A stretch of 64,000 nucleotides of DNA from a virus, in IMG/VR virus record IMGVR_UViG_3300032236_001631, positions 1-64,000 of that record; one strand, written 5' to 3'. The translations under genes and the position numbers were made by a program. Below the pieces are notes generated by a model that saw nothing but the letters and a program-made list of their open reading frames with translations, did not search any database and was not told the DNA's origin. Of the stretch, positions 46,671-56,167 are shown one piece after another; position 1 is the stretch's first letter, and the number at the start of each line of letters is the position of its first letter.

Positions 46671-47200
46671 TGAGATATGCCTTAACAGGTTCACACGGAG
46701 TCGGAAAGACTTCAATAATAAATGGTTTGGAAGATTTTCTGATAGAAAAGCGTATCACTGCTATTACCAATAGCTCAAGGGCTAGGAATATTAAGGCATC
46801 AGGCTTGAATATCAATGATAAAGCAGATGATATCACAGAACTCCTTATTGCTTCCAATCATATCAGTCACTTTAGTAATGATAATTGGTTTGCAGACAGG
46901 TCAATCATTGATACCTATGCTTATGCAGAGATAAGCTATAAGAGGGGGAATATCTCTGCAAAGACCTTTAATACCATATCACATCTTGCTGTTAACTTTG
47001 TCAGTCTCTATGATATTATCTTCTATATTCCTATAGAATTTGATATGGTAAGTGATGGTATTCGTAAAGATGATGAGTCTTATAGAAAAGAAGTTGATAA
47101 AGAAATCATCAACTTCCTAGAATATCACAAGAAATTTGAAGTCTTGAGTGGTTCTGTTGAGAACCGTGTTGCAAAAGCACAGAAGATTATGAGTCTTTAG
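46670..47200 (+). CDS. NadR/thymidylate-kinase-like P-loop protein
   Basis: A 176-residue protein. The Walker A is TGSHGVGKTSIINGL, and WFADRSIIDTYAYAEISYKR holds the Walker B-like region. It matches the AAA_28 (NadR/Ttd14-like) group of small kinases acting on nucleotides or cofactors. The substrate is unclear. ATG at 46670 is chosen over a GTG one codon earlier because the promoter +1 falls on it. The gene end overlaps the convergent gene by 14 nt. Confidence 0.75.
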   Translation: MRYALTGSHGVGKTSIINGLEDFLIEKRITAITNSSRARNIKASGLNINDKADDITELLIASNHISHFSNDNWFADRSIIDTYAYAEISYKRGNISAKTFNTISHLAVNFVSLYDIIFYIPIEFDMVSDGIRKDDESYRKEVDKEIINFLEYHKKFEVLSGSVENRVAKAQKIMSL

Positions 47201-47672
47201 AGAACTCGCCTTCTATTAATTCTATTTTTTCTTTCTTACCACTAGGTCTATCGAACAATTTATTCATAACCTCATCTCTTGTAGCAATCATAATATTATT
47301 TGTTTGAGTACCAATTGGAAGAGCCTTTGTACCACTTGCTTCGACTTTTGCCACTTCCAAATTATTCTTATGCTGCTTGGTTTGAAGATTAATCTTATTA
47401 AGGTTATCAATAGCCTTAGTGACTGCACCAATCATTTGAGCCAATGCAGCTATCTCCTTTGGATCTTGACCAGCAGTAACCATATCCTTTAGATTATTAA
47501 CAGCTTCCAATCCAACTTCAATTACCTCGGCAGTTTTTTTATAGACATAATCACTAACATTGTCATCATTAAGATTTTCTACCTCTGTTTTTTCTGTTGG
47601 CTTAGGTTGAGAAGGAACCGCATCTCCACGCAATTGATCTATAATTGCATCTATTTCATTTGAAGAATCCAT
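47187..47672 (-). CDS. small-terminase candidate
   Basis: A 161-residue helical protein (EVIEVGLEAVNNLKDMVTAG, EIAALAQMIGAVTKAIDNLN, KINLQTKQHKNNLEVAKVEA) with ATRDEVMNKLF near the C-terminus. Its length, helical hairpin centre and position in the packaging/head region fit the small terminase (gp16) of T4-like phages, but no single motif is decisive and the large terminase is not in the window. A TAAATA box (47689-47696) lies upstream on the minus strand. Confidence 0.45.
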   Translation of the reverse strand: MDSSNEIDAIIDQLRGDAVPSQPKPTEKTEVENLNDDNVSDYVYKKTAEVIEVGLEAVNNLKDMVTAGQDPKEIAALAQMIGAVTKAIDNLNKINLQTKQHKNNLEVAKVEASGTKALPIGTQTNNIMIATRDEVMNKLFDRPSGKKEKIELIEGEFSKDS

Positions 47673-47695
47673 ATTTTAATACTGTAACTATTTAG

Positions 47696-47730
47696 TTGAT
47701 AATTATCGAATTTCTACTATAATACTCTTA
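47696..47730 (+). promoter_or_regulatory. early-type promoter before gp44
   Basis: TTGATA (47696-47701), 16-bp spacer, TATAAT (47718-47723). Predicted leader about 10 nt before the ATG at 47740. It overlaps a minus-strand TAAATA box (47689-47696). Confidence 0.6.
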
Positions 47731-47739
47731 TAAACACAG

Positions 47740-48681
47740 ATGAGTAACCATTATAATAACCTTTGGTGTGAAAAATATCGTCCTAAAACGCTTGATGATA
47801 TCCTTTTAGATAGTGATCTCAAGGATCATTTCAAGACAATCAAGGAAGATATCCCTAATCTTCTTTTCTATGGATCTCCGGGTACTGGTAAAAGCACTCT
47901 GGCTAAGATTATCATCAATGATATTCTAAAGTGCCAGTATCTATATATCAATGCCTCTGATGAGAATGGTATTGATACTATCCGAAATAAGGTCATTTCA
48001 TTTGCTCAGACTCGTTCTCTTGATAGTAAAAAGAAAGTGGTTATCCTAGAGGAAGCCGATGGTCTTACTGGAGAATCACTTAGAATCCTTCGTAATGTCA
48101 TGGAGGAGTATATAGATACTACACGCTTTATATTAACTGCAAACTATATCAATAAGATCATTGAACCAATCAGATCTCGTTGTATGTTATTCAAGCTACA
48201 TAATGATATAGAGGATTGTGTTGCTCGTTGTGCAGAGATCATTAAAAAAGAGAACATCAAGATTAGTGATGAATCTAAGAAGAAGTTTATAGAATTTGTA
48301 ACAGATCGTTATCCTGATCTTAGAAGGATTATCAATGATCTACAAAGATTCTGTGTAACAGGTGAACTCATCATTCCAGATGGTGATGAACTCTTGGATC
48401 TTACAGGTTATATCATCAAGGGAATAGCTATTAGTAAGATATCCTCTCTAGACATTAGAAAGAAGGTTATAGAGTCAGAGAAGAGCTTTGGTAATGATTA
48501 TCAACAGCTTCTTAAGAACCTATTTGATTATGTCTATAGCTCAGATGAACTTTCAGACAAGGTTAAGAAGACCTTCTTAATTGATATCGGAGAGCATCTT
48601 TATAGAGACAATTTCGTGTTAGATCACGAAATTAACTTCTTTTGCTGTATTTTAGCAATGGAAACTTCTACTTCTTCTTAG
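47740..48681 (+). CDS. gp44: sliding-clamp loader ATPase, gp44-like
   Basis: A 313-residue protein (T4 gp44 has 319). Motifs are WCEKYRPKTLDDILLDSDLK, Walker A YGSPGTGKSTLAKII, Walker B VVILEEADGL and the arginine-finger segment EPIRSRCMLFKL. gp44 with gp62 loads the sliding clamp for replication and, in T4, for late transcription. gp62 is not visible next to it. The gene has an early-type promoter, fitting a replication role. Confidence 0.94.
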   Translation: MSNHYNNLWCEKYRPKTLDDILLDSDLKDHFKTIKEDIPNLLFYGSPGTGKSTLAKIIINDILKCQYLYINASDENGIDTIRNKVISFAQTRSLDSKKKVVILEEADGLTGESLRILRNVMEEYIDTTRFILTANYINKIIEPIRSRCMLFKLHNDIEDCVARCAEIIKKENIKISDESKKKFIEFVTDRYPDLRRIINDLQRFCVTGELIIPDGDELLDLTGYIIKGIAISKISSLDIRKKVIESEKSFGNDYQQLLKNLFDYVYSSDELSDKVKKTFLIDIGEHLYRDNFVLDHEINFFCCILAMETSTSS

Positions 48682-49282
48682 AAGATTTCTTACTCTTTTT
48701 AGGACCTGTGAAATACTTCTTAGCAATAGCAGGTGAAGCAGGAATTGAAGTTTGAGTAACAGGAAGCTTGTTGTCTGTGGGTTGATTGCCTAGTGCCTTA
48801 AACTCATCAGGATTAGCAGGAACTGGTTGTGACTGAACATAGTCCTGATAGTGCTCATACTTGTTAGGAACACCTTGTACAGGAGGAAGATTGATACCGA
48901 AATCAAGAACCTCTATAAGCTTGTAATCACCGGGAACGGTGAATTCATTATACTCTGTAGGTGATTGTAATGTACGAGGATCGGTCTTTAATGTAAGAAA
49001 AATATGATTAGAACCAGCAAGATCATTAGCATCCTTTGCATTGGCATTATTACTGTTTGCAGCAATATCATGAATGAAGAAGAATAGATTTGGATTTGAC
49101 TCTATTGAACCTCTGAGCCACTGATCAAAGGCTGAATCCTTCTGATAGTGTGACTTATAGAAATCGGAATTGAAAAACTCAGGACGGAGTTTTACAGGTG
49201 TATTGGTGCGGAAACCACCATTTGAATGGTGAGTGAATGCTTTTTCACAGAGAGTTTCAAATTTATTAAACTTTTTGCTCAT
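48668..49282 (-). CDS. hypothetical, possibly virion-associated protein
   Basis: A 204-residue protein. N-terminal basic part (MSKKFNKFETLCEKAFTHHS), a central globular region (NLFFFIHDIAANSNN; SNHIFLTLKTDPRTLQSPTE), and a Pro/Asn-rich then very basic C-terminus (TGPKKSKKSSKKK). The start at 49282 follows a late promoter shared with gp25 on the other strand. Its 3' end overlaps gp44 by 14 nt. No family recognised; late control suggests virion or assembly. Confidence 0.6.
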   Translation of the reverse strand: MSKKFNKFETLCEKAFTHHSNGGFRTNTPVKLRPEFFNSDFYKSHYQKDSAFDQWLRGSIESNPNLFFFIHDIAANSNNANAKDANDLAGSNHIFLTLKTDPRTLQSPTEYNEFTVPGDYKLIEVLDFGINLPPVQGVPNKYEHYQDYVQSQPVPANPDEFKALGNQPTDNKLPVTQTSIPASPAIAKKYFTGPKKSKKSSKKK

Positions 49283-49298
49283 ATATTTTGGGTTTTTA

Positions 49299-49314
49299 TC
49301 ATAAATATTTACCA
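49299..49314. promoter_or_regulatory. divergent late promoter, palindromic TAAATATTTA
   Basis: CATAAATATTTACC (49300-49313) reads as a TAAATA box on both strands. Predicted starts: about 4 nt before gp25 (plus, ATG 49318) and about 17 nt before the gene ending at 48668 (minus, ATG 49282). Confidence 0.65.
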
Positions 49315-49317
49315 CAC

Positions 49318-49824
49318 ATGGCTACTATTTACATAGATAATCTTATAAAACCAAGAGAGGTTAATTCTCCTACTAATTATCCTGCCAAGGAGACAAAACC
49401 AAATCAATTCGTTTATACAGATCTTCATTTAGATTTAACTATAGATAAGAACGTTGGAAATGGCTTAAGTCCAGTAAATAGCAATGATATTGTTGCTGAT
49501 TATGATTCTAATGCAATAAAGAATTCTTTATATAATATATTCACTACAAAAAAAGGACAGAAAATCCTTAATCCTAACTTTGGTGGTTCTTTAGACCAAT
49601 TTCTTTTTGAAGGTATAACCGATGTTAAAGCAAAATTACTTGGTAATAACATTTTAAACTCAGTAGGTCAATTTGAACCAAGAATAGAAGTACAAAATGT
49701 ACAAGTAATGCCAATGCCAGATGAAAATCAATATTATGTAATATTTGTGTATAAAGTATTAAATATTGGTAAGGTTGATAAATTTGAAATAAACTTCCAA
49801 AGAGATAAAATTAATATTCTATGA
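49318..49824 (+). CDS. gp25: baseplate wedge, gp25-like
   Basis: A 168-residue protein (T4 gp25 has 132). It matches the GPW/gp25 family: DYDSNAIKNSLYNIFTTKKG, KILNPNFGGSLDQFLFEGIT and EPRIEVQNVQVMPMPDENQY. gp25 joins the baseplate hub-wedge interface. The start at 49318 (MATIYIDN) is set by the late promoter; an ATG at 49288 lies upstream of the promoter and is rejected. It overlaps gp6 as ATGA. Confidence 0.9.
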   Translation: MATIYIDNLIKPREVNSPTNYPAKETKPNQFVYTDLHLDLTIDKNVGNGLSPVNSNDIVADYDSNAIKNSLYNIFTTKKGQKILNPNFGGSLDQFLFEGITDVKAKLLGNNILNSVGQFEPRIEVQNVQVMPMPDENQYYVIFVYKVLNIGKVDKFEINFQRDKINIL

Positions 49825-51623
49825 GCGATTTAGTACCATTTAACAAAAATTCATATGTAGCCTTTGATGGTATTAGCATCAGAGATATCATAGTAAACCG
49901 TCTTAACCAAGGAAAGGTATTCACCGATCAAAATTATCAGGGATCTAATCTATCAGGTCTTATTGATATTATCAGTTATACCTTTACTACTCTTTTATAC
50001 TATTTAAACAAGACATCTTCTGAAAGTATGTTCTCCGAATCACAGATTTATGAGAACATGAATCGTATTGTAAAATTACTTAACTATAAACCAATAGGTC
50101 GCCTTGGTCAAAATGTACCTTTCAATCTTTCAGCAACTGCTGATCTTACCAAGGGAAATTATTTCATTCCTCGTTATAGTTATATCAATGTAGGAGGAAC
50201 TCAGTATTCAACCAATCAAGATATAGTATTTTCAAAATTAACCGATGATGCATCAAAAATTGATGATGTAAACAATAACTATCTCTTATATCAAGGAACC
50301 TTCCAAGAATATCCTTTATATAGTGCTGCTGGTATTGATAATGAAGTTATTTACCTTGCATTAGGAGATAATGTACAAATAGACCATTTCAACATTTTTG
50401 TATATGTAAAGCCAAAAAATGCTAATTCTTGGCAGGAATGGTCAAATGTATCAGATCTTTTTCTATACACCGCAACCGATAATGTTTACACAACAAGATT
50501 TAATGAAAATCTGAAATATGAAATTAGTTTTGGTAATGGAGTTAATGGAAGAAAACTTCAAGAAGGTGATCAGGTAGCAATTTATTATCTACAAATAGAT
50601 TCTAATGCCACAGGCATTTCATCTAATGCAATCAATAATTCAAAAATTATTCAATTTAATTCTGTTCAATACAATCAAATATTAACCGATACAAGTTTTA
50701 ATTTTGATGAGAAATTAAGTAGTAATCAATTAGGATATATTTCATTATCTAATGATTATCCTTCAAATTCATATTCTGATTATGAAGGTGTTGATAACAT
50801 TAGATTAAATGCTCCTCAGAATTTTAGATCACAATATCGTCTTGTAACAACAAGAGATTATGAATCTTACATCAAGTCTAATTTCTTTAATATAATATGT
50901 GATACTAAGGTCATTAGTAATGATGATTATTTAACAGGACATATAAAGTATCTTTATAATATAGGACTAAATCAACCACAATTACAGAATCAAGTATTAT
51001 TTAATCAGATTAAATTTGCTAATAGTTGTAACTTTAATAATCTATATGTTTATGCAGTTCCTAATAATGAACTTCAGAATTTCTTATCTCCTCCACAAAA
51101 AGAATTGATATTAAATGGTCTTCAGGAATCAAAAACAATAACATCAAATATTGTTGTTTCTGATCCTGTTTATATGAACTTAGATTTTTATACAAAATCA
51201 CCTATAAGTAATCCTACAATCAATGATTTAAATATCAATAAACTTAGAATTATTAAATCAAAAAACACAAGAAGAGCTTCTTCGGCAATTATTGCTGATA
51301 TCAAAACACTCTTCACAAATATGTTTAATCATAAAGTATCTAAGTTGGGACAAGTCATTGATCTATATCAATTGACCTCTGATATCCTCAACATTAATGG
51401 TGTTGAAAATGTAGAAACTTATAGATCGGATACAGATACTTCTGTAAATGGAATCTCAATACTTTTATGGAATGATTTATATCCAATTCAAGACACAGCT
51501 GTATATACACAGAATATTACATTAGGATATTTTCAATATCCAGTGTTTAATAATATAAATGATATTGCTTCAAGAATTGAAGTAATAGAACAAACTGGAT
51601 CTATCAAAGCTGTTGACTTATAA
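49821..51623 (+). CDS. gp6: baseplate wedge, gp6-like
   Basis: A 600-residue protein (T4 gp6 has 660). Blocks include SDLVPFNKNSYVAFDGISIR, IVKLLNYKPIGRLGQNVPFN, RFNENLKYEISFGNGVNGRK and RLVTTRDYESYIKSNFFNII. gp6 dimers form the ring that holds the baseplate wedges together. The order gp25-gp6 is that of T4-like genomes. It is coupled to gp25 by a four-base overlap. Confidence 0.92.
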   Translation: MSDLVPFNKNSYVAFDGISIRDIIVNRLNQGKVFTDQNYQGSNLSGLIDIISYTFTTLLYYLNKTSSESMFSESQIYENMNRIVKLLNYKPIGRLGQNVPFNLSATADLTKGNYFIPRYSYINVGGTQYSTNQDIVFSKLTDDASKIDDVNNNYLLYQGTFQEYPLYSAAGIDNEVIYLALGDNVQIDHFNIFVYVKPKNANSWQEWSNVSDLFLYTATDNVYTTRFNENLKYEISFGNGVNGRKLQEGDQVAIYYLQIDSNATGISSNAINNSKIIQFNSVQYNQILTDTSFNFDEKLSSNQLGYISLSNDYPSNSYSDYEGVDNIRLNAPQNFRSQYRLVTTRDYESYIKSNFFNIICDTKVISNDDYLTGHIKYLYNIGLNQPQLQNQVLFNQIKFANSCNFNNLYVYAVPNNELQNFLSPPQKELILNGLQESKTITSNIVVSDPVYMNLDFYTKSPISNPTINDLNINKLRIIKSKNTRRASSAIIADIKTLFTNMFNHKVSKLGQVIDLYQLTSDILNINGVENVETYRSDTDTSVNGISILLWNDLYPIQDTAVYTQNITLGYFQYPVFNNINDIASRIEVIEQTGSIKAVDL

Positions 51624-51628
51624 TTCAA

Positions 51629-54600
51629 ATGGCTGCTCCGTTCATACCATCTAAACAATCTTTTGATATAATCTTTGGCACTTTTTTTAGTGATATAATT
51701 GATTATAGTGGAACAGGTCCATTTACATGGCTTGCTGTGGGTTTACCTGATGGATTGAGTATTGATATTGATAGTGGGTTAATTACAGGAACTCCTACTG
51801 TAATTGGAAATAGATCAGCTTATATTCTATTAACAAATTCTGAAGGAAATTTTGCTACTGTTGTTAATTTTACAATTAAATCAAATGTTGAAAATTCTTT
51901 AAGTTTTTCAATATCTCCTGAAGTAGGATATTCTAGAGTAACTCATTATCAATTCACAACAAATGTTAATAAGACTCTTTCTGCATATTCCTTAATGTGG
52001 GATTTTGGTGATGGTTCTATAAGCAATATAGAAAATCCTATACACATATATAATTTACCGGGAAATTATAATATAACATTAAATGCTTATGTTTCTTCTG
52101 GTGTAATTAGTCTTTCATCTGTAGTGAATGTTCATCTTCTGATGAATGAATCAATTTATTTTGAGTATGTACCACCTCCAACATTTGCAGGTCATTATAA
52201 TAGATATCCTTTCCGTATTCAATATACATCATCAAAAGAAGGTCCGCATTATATTGATATAGGTGCTCAATTCTCTAGGTCATATGAAAATCAAATTCCT
52301 GAAAATAAATGGTCTTTTCTAAGACCTCAATGGAGATTTTTAGACCTTAATGGAAATCCTATAGATGTAATAATTCCTAGTGAAACATTAATATACTCAG
52401 ATGATTTAGGAAAAATAAATCATGATGCAAGGGGATTAGTAGTTGGTGTAACTGGAGTTGCAGAATTTTATTTTGTAGATGATATCTATAATTTTGATTT
52501 ATTTTTAGAAGAAAAACCATATACAACAATCATAGCTACACTTCGTACTAGTGGAATAAGGTCTTTCGGAGATAGTTTTAATCTTAGTGATGATCTTCCA
52601 AGTTTTTCTAATAGTTTGGCTACTGTTGCATGTCCTTATTTGTTCATGTACAGAACACCTGATATTTTAAGAATATCTGAAAATGGAATAAGAGAACATG
52701 TCAATCCAAGATGGCAAGAAGCAGAACAACCTTTAATCGTAGCTGCTGATTATAGTGAACCATATCCAGAGCCTTTTGAATGGGATGATAATAGTAATGG
52801 TGTTAAATTATATGACAGAGAAAAAGCATTTGCTCATTATATTCCTCTTTCTGATTCTATTTCATTATCATTAGGAGCAACTGGAATAAGTGCTAGATTC
52901 ACACCAGAACCTACACAATTTCAATGGATAGATGATACTGGTTATAAAACACCGGGTTATTATAAAGGTAGTTTTTTTACTAATACCGTATCATCTTTAA
53001 ATGCTATCATTACAGCATCTGCAATGTTTAATCCACCTGCACTATCTGCTCAATATCTTAATCCTGTGCTTTGGATATCTAATCCAGAAGCAGGACTTAT
53101 GGCTACTGCTCAGTACAACTATAGTGCATCATTATCAGCTGCTGTTACTACTCCTAATCTTAATATAGCACAAGTTCATAGTTTTGGAATGCCTATAATC
53201 AATCAGGTAGATTTTGTAAAAGATCCTATGGCACTTTCTGGTATTCACGGAATTTATAGTATAGCTGCTATGCCCTTCCCTGATTATCATGCATGGGCAT
53301 TAGATTCTGAATTGAACTATCTTTACAGATTAACAACCAATGGAGATATTCTATGTGCTATTGATGTTAATCAGGTTGTATATGATAATCAATTAGGATT
53401 TCTTTCACCTGATCAGGTTTCTCCTGCTTCTATAGTATTAGATAGTAAACAGAATATATGGATGACTCTCCATGACACTATCTCAACTCTTAAGTTTGAT
53501 AGATGGGGAAATTTCTTATTTGCTACAATACCACTTTCTAGTACTGGATATCTATTTCCTCCTGCTCCTAATATAGCTGGTCCTTGGTATGCTGAGAATT
53601 CATATTATGATTATGATCAGACTGCTAAGTACGATTGGAATAAACTAAACAATGTCGATCTTAATTTTGTAGAACCTAATTGTGTTGATACAGATTCAAA
53701 GGATAATGCATGGGTAACATATTCTCATTATGCTAGTGGTTATTTAGTAAAATATAACTCTCAAGGTGGAATGATTTATTCGCACACCTATCCAGTATGT
53801 TCATGTCCTCAACAAATTGTTGTAGATAATAAAGATAATATATGGATTGCATTATCTAATAATATATGGGATTCTCAATGTACTCTTGAAAAGAGATCTT
53901 CTACAGGTCAATTATTAAGTTCTGTATTCCCTATAAGAGGTCTAAACTACCTAACTATAGACTCAAATCAAAATCCTTGGTTTACCTTTAGTTATAGTTG
54001 GATAGGATCTATTGATGAAGATACAGGTGATATCTTTACTATCAATCTTTCAGGTTCTAATCAAACAACAAATGCTGCTGATTGGTTAAATCCTAATTAT
54101 GGAAATGATGAAACAGCATTAGAAGGTATTGCCTGTGATCTCAAGGGAAGAGTCTATGTAATTAATTCAATTGAAAATCAAGTTTATGTAATTGATGCAG
54201 TTAATAGAAAATTCCTAAACAAATTCTATATCAATCCACAAGGATTTACATTCTATTTAGAAGATCAATCAAGTCCAACTGTGATGTCTGCATCTCTTTG
54301 GAATAAATCTCTACAGGCATCAGGAGATTGGTCAGGTCTTAAATGGGTTAATAAATATGGTAATATTAGTTTACCATTCTATAAAGGAGATACATTTACT
54401 GTTCAAATAACTGGTCAATCTAAATATTTAAATTTCATCAAGCATGAAGATTATGATATTTTTAAGAAAAATGAAGATTTTGATATGGCAGGTCAAATGC
54501 AATCATTAGCGTTTATGCCAGCACTTAATGAAAGTACTAATTTATTTGAAAATTTCTTAGGTTCTATTTATGGAAAATATCCATTTGCTCATGATGATTT

Positions 54601-55219
54601 GGGCGTAGCAACCTATGAAAAAATTGCAAACTATGTATCAAATCATTCCGACATAGATTATTGTAATATCAATCAACTTTATGATATGGCACAGGAAATA
54701 GGAATGGATTCTGAAGATTTTAGGTTAAACTTTCCTCCTAATATTCAAAGATTAGTTGATTATGCAAGTGTAAATCAATCTAGACTATTTGGTTCACGTT
54801 CATTAAGTCAGGATGCATTTATCAATATCAATAATCAAAGTATTAGTAATAAAGGAAGTTTAATAAATTCATTAACATATACTATAACAGCTGGAAAACC
54901 AGTTATATTAAAAGATAAAACTTTAAACAAATATAGAATAATACCTACAGGAGAGATATACGGAAATTATACCTATTCTCTTTACGACCTTAGTGTATTC
55001 ATAGGATTAGAAAATAACTGGCAACAATACTATGAATTTTATGAATTTGTACCTAGTTATGATATGAAACAAGTGGCTGGTCTCATTGATTGGGATAATC
55101 CACAAACAACAATTAATGAAAATCTTTCAACAGCAAACTATTGGTTTGGTGAGGAAGGATTCATTGATTCTGAATTCTCTTATGAGTTATATAAGGGACT
55201 AGGATTAATACAAAACTAG
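51629..55219 (+). CDS. Ig/PKD/propeller tail protein
   Basis: A 1196-residue protein. Residues about 10-90 are a putative-Ig (He_PIG) domain (GLPDGLSIDIDSGLITGTPT). Residues about 95-170 are a PKD domain (LMWDFGDGSISNIENPIHIY). Residues about 525-860 hold propeller-like repeats with 'D.kdNiWi...' cores (VDNKDNIWIALSNNIWDSQC; DSKQNIWMTLHD). The C-terminal 250 residues are helical/beta mixed and end as a short tail domain. Directly after gp6, it is probably a baseplate or fibre protein binding host surface polymers. Confidence 0.75.
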   Translation: MAAPFIPSKQSFDIIFGTFFSDIIDYSGTGPFTWLAVGLPDGLSIDIDSGLITGTPTVIGNRSAYILLTNSEGNFATVVNFTIKSNVENSLSFSISPEVGYSRVTHYQFTTNVNKTLSAYSLMWDFGDGSISNIENPIHIYNLPGNYNITLNAYVSSGVISLSSVVNVHLLMNESIYFEYVPPPTFAGHYNRYPFRIQYTSSKEGPHYIDIGAQFSRSYENQIPENKWSFLRPQWRFLDLNGNPIDVIIPSETLIYSDDLGKINHDARGLVVGVTGVAEFYFVDDIYNFDLFLEEKPYTTIIATLRTSGIRSFGDSFNLSDDLPSFSNSLATVACPYLFMYRTPDILRISENGIREHVNPRWQEAEQPLIVAADYSEPYPEPFEWDDNSNGVKLYDREKAFAHYIPLSDSISLSLGATGISARFTPEPTQFQWIDDTGYKTPGYYKGSFFTNTVSSLNAIITASAMFNPPALSAQYLNPVLWISNPEAGLMATAQYNYSASLSAAVTTPNLNIAQVHSFGMPIINQVDFVKDPMALSGIHGIYSIAAMPFPDYHAWALDSELNYLYRLTTNGDILCAIDVNQVVYDNQLGFLSPDQVSPASIVLDSKQNIWMTLHDTISTLKFDRWGNFLFATIPLSSTGYLFPPAPNIAGPWYAENSYYDYDQTAKYDWNKLNNVDLNFVEPNCVDTDSKDNAWVTYSHYASGYLVKYNSQGGMIYSHTYPVCSCPQQIVVDNKDNIWIALSNNIWDSQCTLEKRSSTGQLLSSVFPIRGLNYLTIDSNQNPWFTFSYSWIGSIDEDTGDIFTINLSGSNQTTNAADWLNPNYGNDETALEGIACDLKGRVYVINSIENQVYVIDAVNRKFLNKFYINPQGFTFYLEDQSSPTVMSASLWNKSLQASGDWSGLKWVNKYGNISLPFYKGDTFTVQITGQSKYLNFIKHEDYDIFKKNEDFDMAGQMQSLAFMPALNESTNLFENFLGSIYGKYPFAHDDLGVATYEKIANYVSNHSDIDYCNINQLYDMAQEIGMDSEDFRLNFPPNIQRLVDYASVNQSRLFGSRSLSQDAFININNQSISNKGSLINSLTYTITAGKPVILKDKTLNKYRIIPTGEIYGNYTYSLYDLSVFIGLENNWQQYYEFYEFVPSYDMKQVAGLIDWDNPQTTINENLSTANYWFGEEGFIDSEFSYELYKGLGLIQN

Positions 55220-55680
55220 TTTTTTACCAAAGAAAGAAGGTAATTTGCTTTATTTAATCTGGTTATAATATCATCAACAGTATTATGTATACCTGTTTTT
55301 GCTTGGGTTAGGAAATTGTTAAATTCCAAAGAAGTTAAAAGCTCTATGAGAATATTATAAACCTTATAATAGGTTTCTAGTATATTACTATTCTCATCTC
55401 TATATTGCAATATATAGTCTAAATCTAATATAACAGAGTTAATTCTAGGAAGTGTTATATTATTCTGTCTACAAACTCCTATTATTTCTTCTTGAATCTT
55501 ATCAAATAATCCATCAAGATCTTCATAGAGATTACCAAGTATTTTATGGGCATCATAATTTAAGACATACCAATGAACCATATGAATGATAGATTCTGCC
55601 TTTAATAAAAGAATTCCAAACTCTCTAGTTGAATCTAGAGAGTTTTCTACTGGTTGAGGAGCTATTACTTGTATTTCCAT
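55216..55680 (-). CDS. ferritin-like (DUF5856-type) helical protein
   Basis: A 154-residue helical protein. FGILLLKAESIIHMVHWYVL then NYDAHKILGNLYEDLDGLFD resembles the four-helix arrangement of Dps/ferritin-like proteins (H..HW, then D at the second helix). This fits the phage family DUF5856, of unknown function. Whether iron binding is retained is unclear. It overlaps the convergent tail gene by four bases. Confidence 0.6.
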   Translation of the reverse strand: MEIQVIAPQPVENSLDSTREFGILLLKAESIIHMVHWYVLNYDAHKILGNLYEDLDGLFDKIQEEIIGVCRQNNITLPRINSVILDLDYILQYRDENSNILETYYKVYNILIELLTSLEFNNFLTQAKTGIHNTVDDIITRLNKANYLLSLVKN

Positions 55681-55681
55681 A

Positions 55682-56167
55682 TTATATTTTTTTGTATATT
55701 TGAGTTCTTATCATAAACTCACCTGCAAAATTATCACCACTTGTTATTAATTTATAATTATCTAAATTTTGATCTATTTTATGCTTATAAAAGGTTTCTT
55801 CTTGATTTTCTTCTGAATGTATTTTTATTTTTGCTTTAGAGGATGATAATCCTAATTTATCTGATGTTAATTCGACTTTGTAACCAGCTTCCTCCATCTC
55901 TTTAGCTAAAGATTGAACAAGATCTTCTGCATTTCGAAAAAATAATCTCCAAAAAGGTATTGGGAATAAAATATTCAATGCATTAGCCCTCTCAGAACAT
56001 ACTTTACATGGCTTATTCTTGCCTGTAATGATTTTTGTTAACCATCCTATGGCTTTACTATGCAAAATGGATGCAATTGCATCTCCTAATCCACGAGAAT
56101 ATCGTAATTTTAGACTAGGATCATTATTATTTTCCAAATGCGTTATTGAATTGTTGCTCTGATTCAT
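55682..56167 (-). CDS. CxxC phage protein
   Basis: A 161-residue protein. Residues about 22-60 (RYSRGLGDAIASILHSKAIG; KPCKVCSERANALNILFP) resemble a phage family with a GLGD helix and CxxCxxR near the N-terminus. The C-terminal part is beta-rich. It overlaps the upstream gene by 41 nt. Function unknown; it could be a virion or assembly protein in this late block. Confidence 0.6.
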   Translation of the reverse strand: MNQSNNSITHLENNNDPSLKLRYSRGLGDAIASILHSKAIGWLTKIITGKNKPCKVCSERANALNILFPIPFWRLFFRNAEDLVQSLAKEMEEAGYKVELTSDKLGLSSSKAKIKIHSEENQEETFYKHKIDQNLDNYKLITSGDNFAGEFMIRTQIYKKI

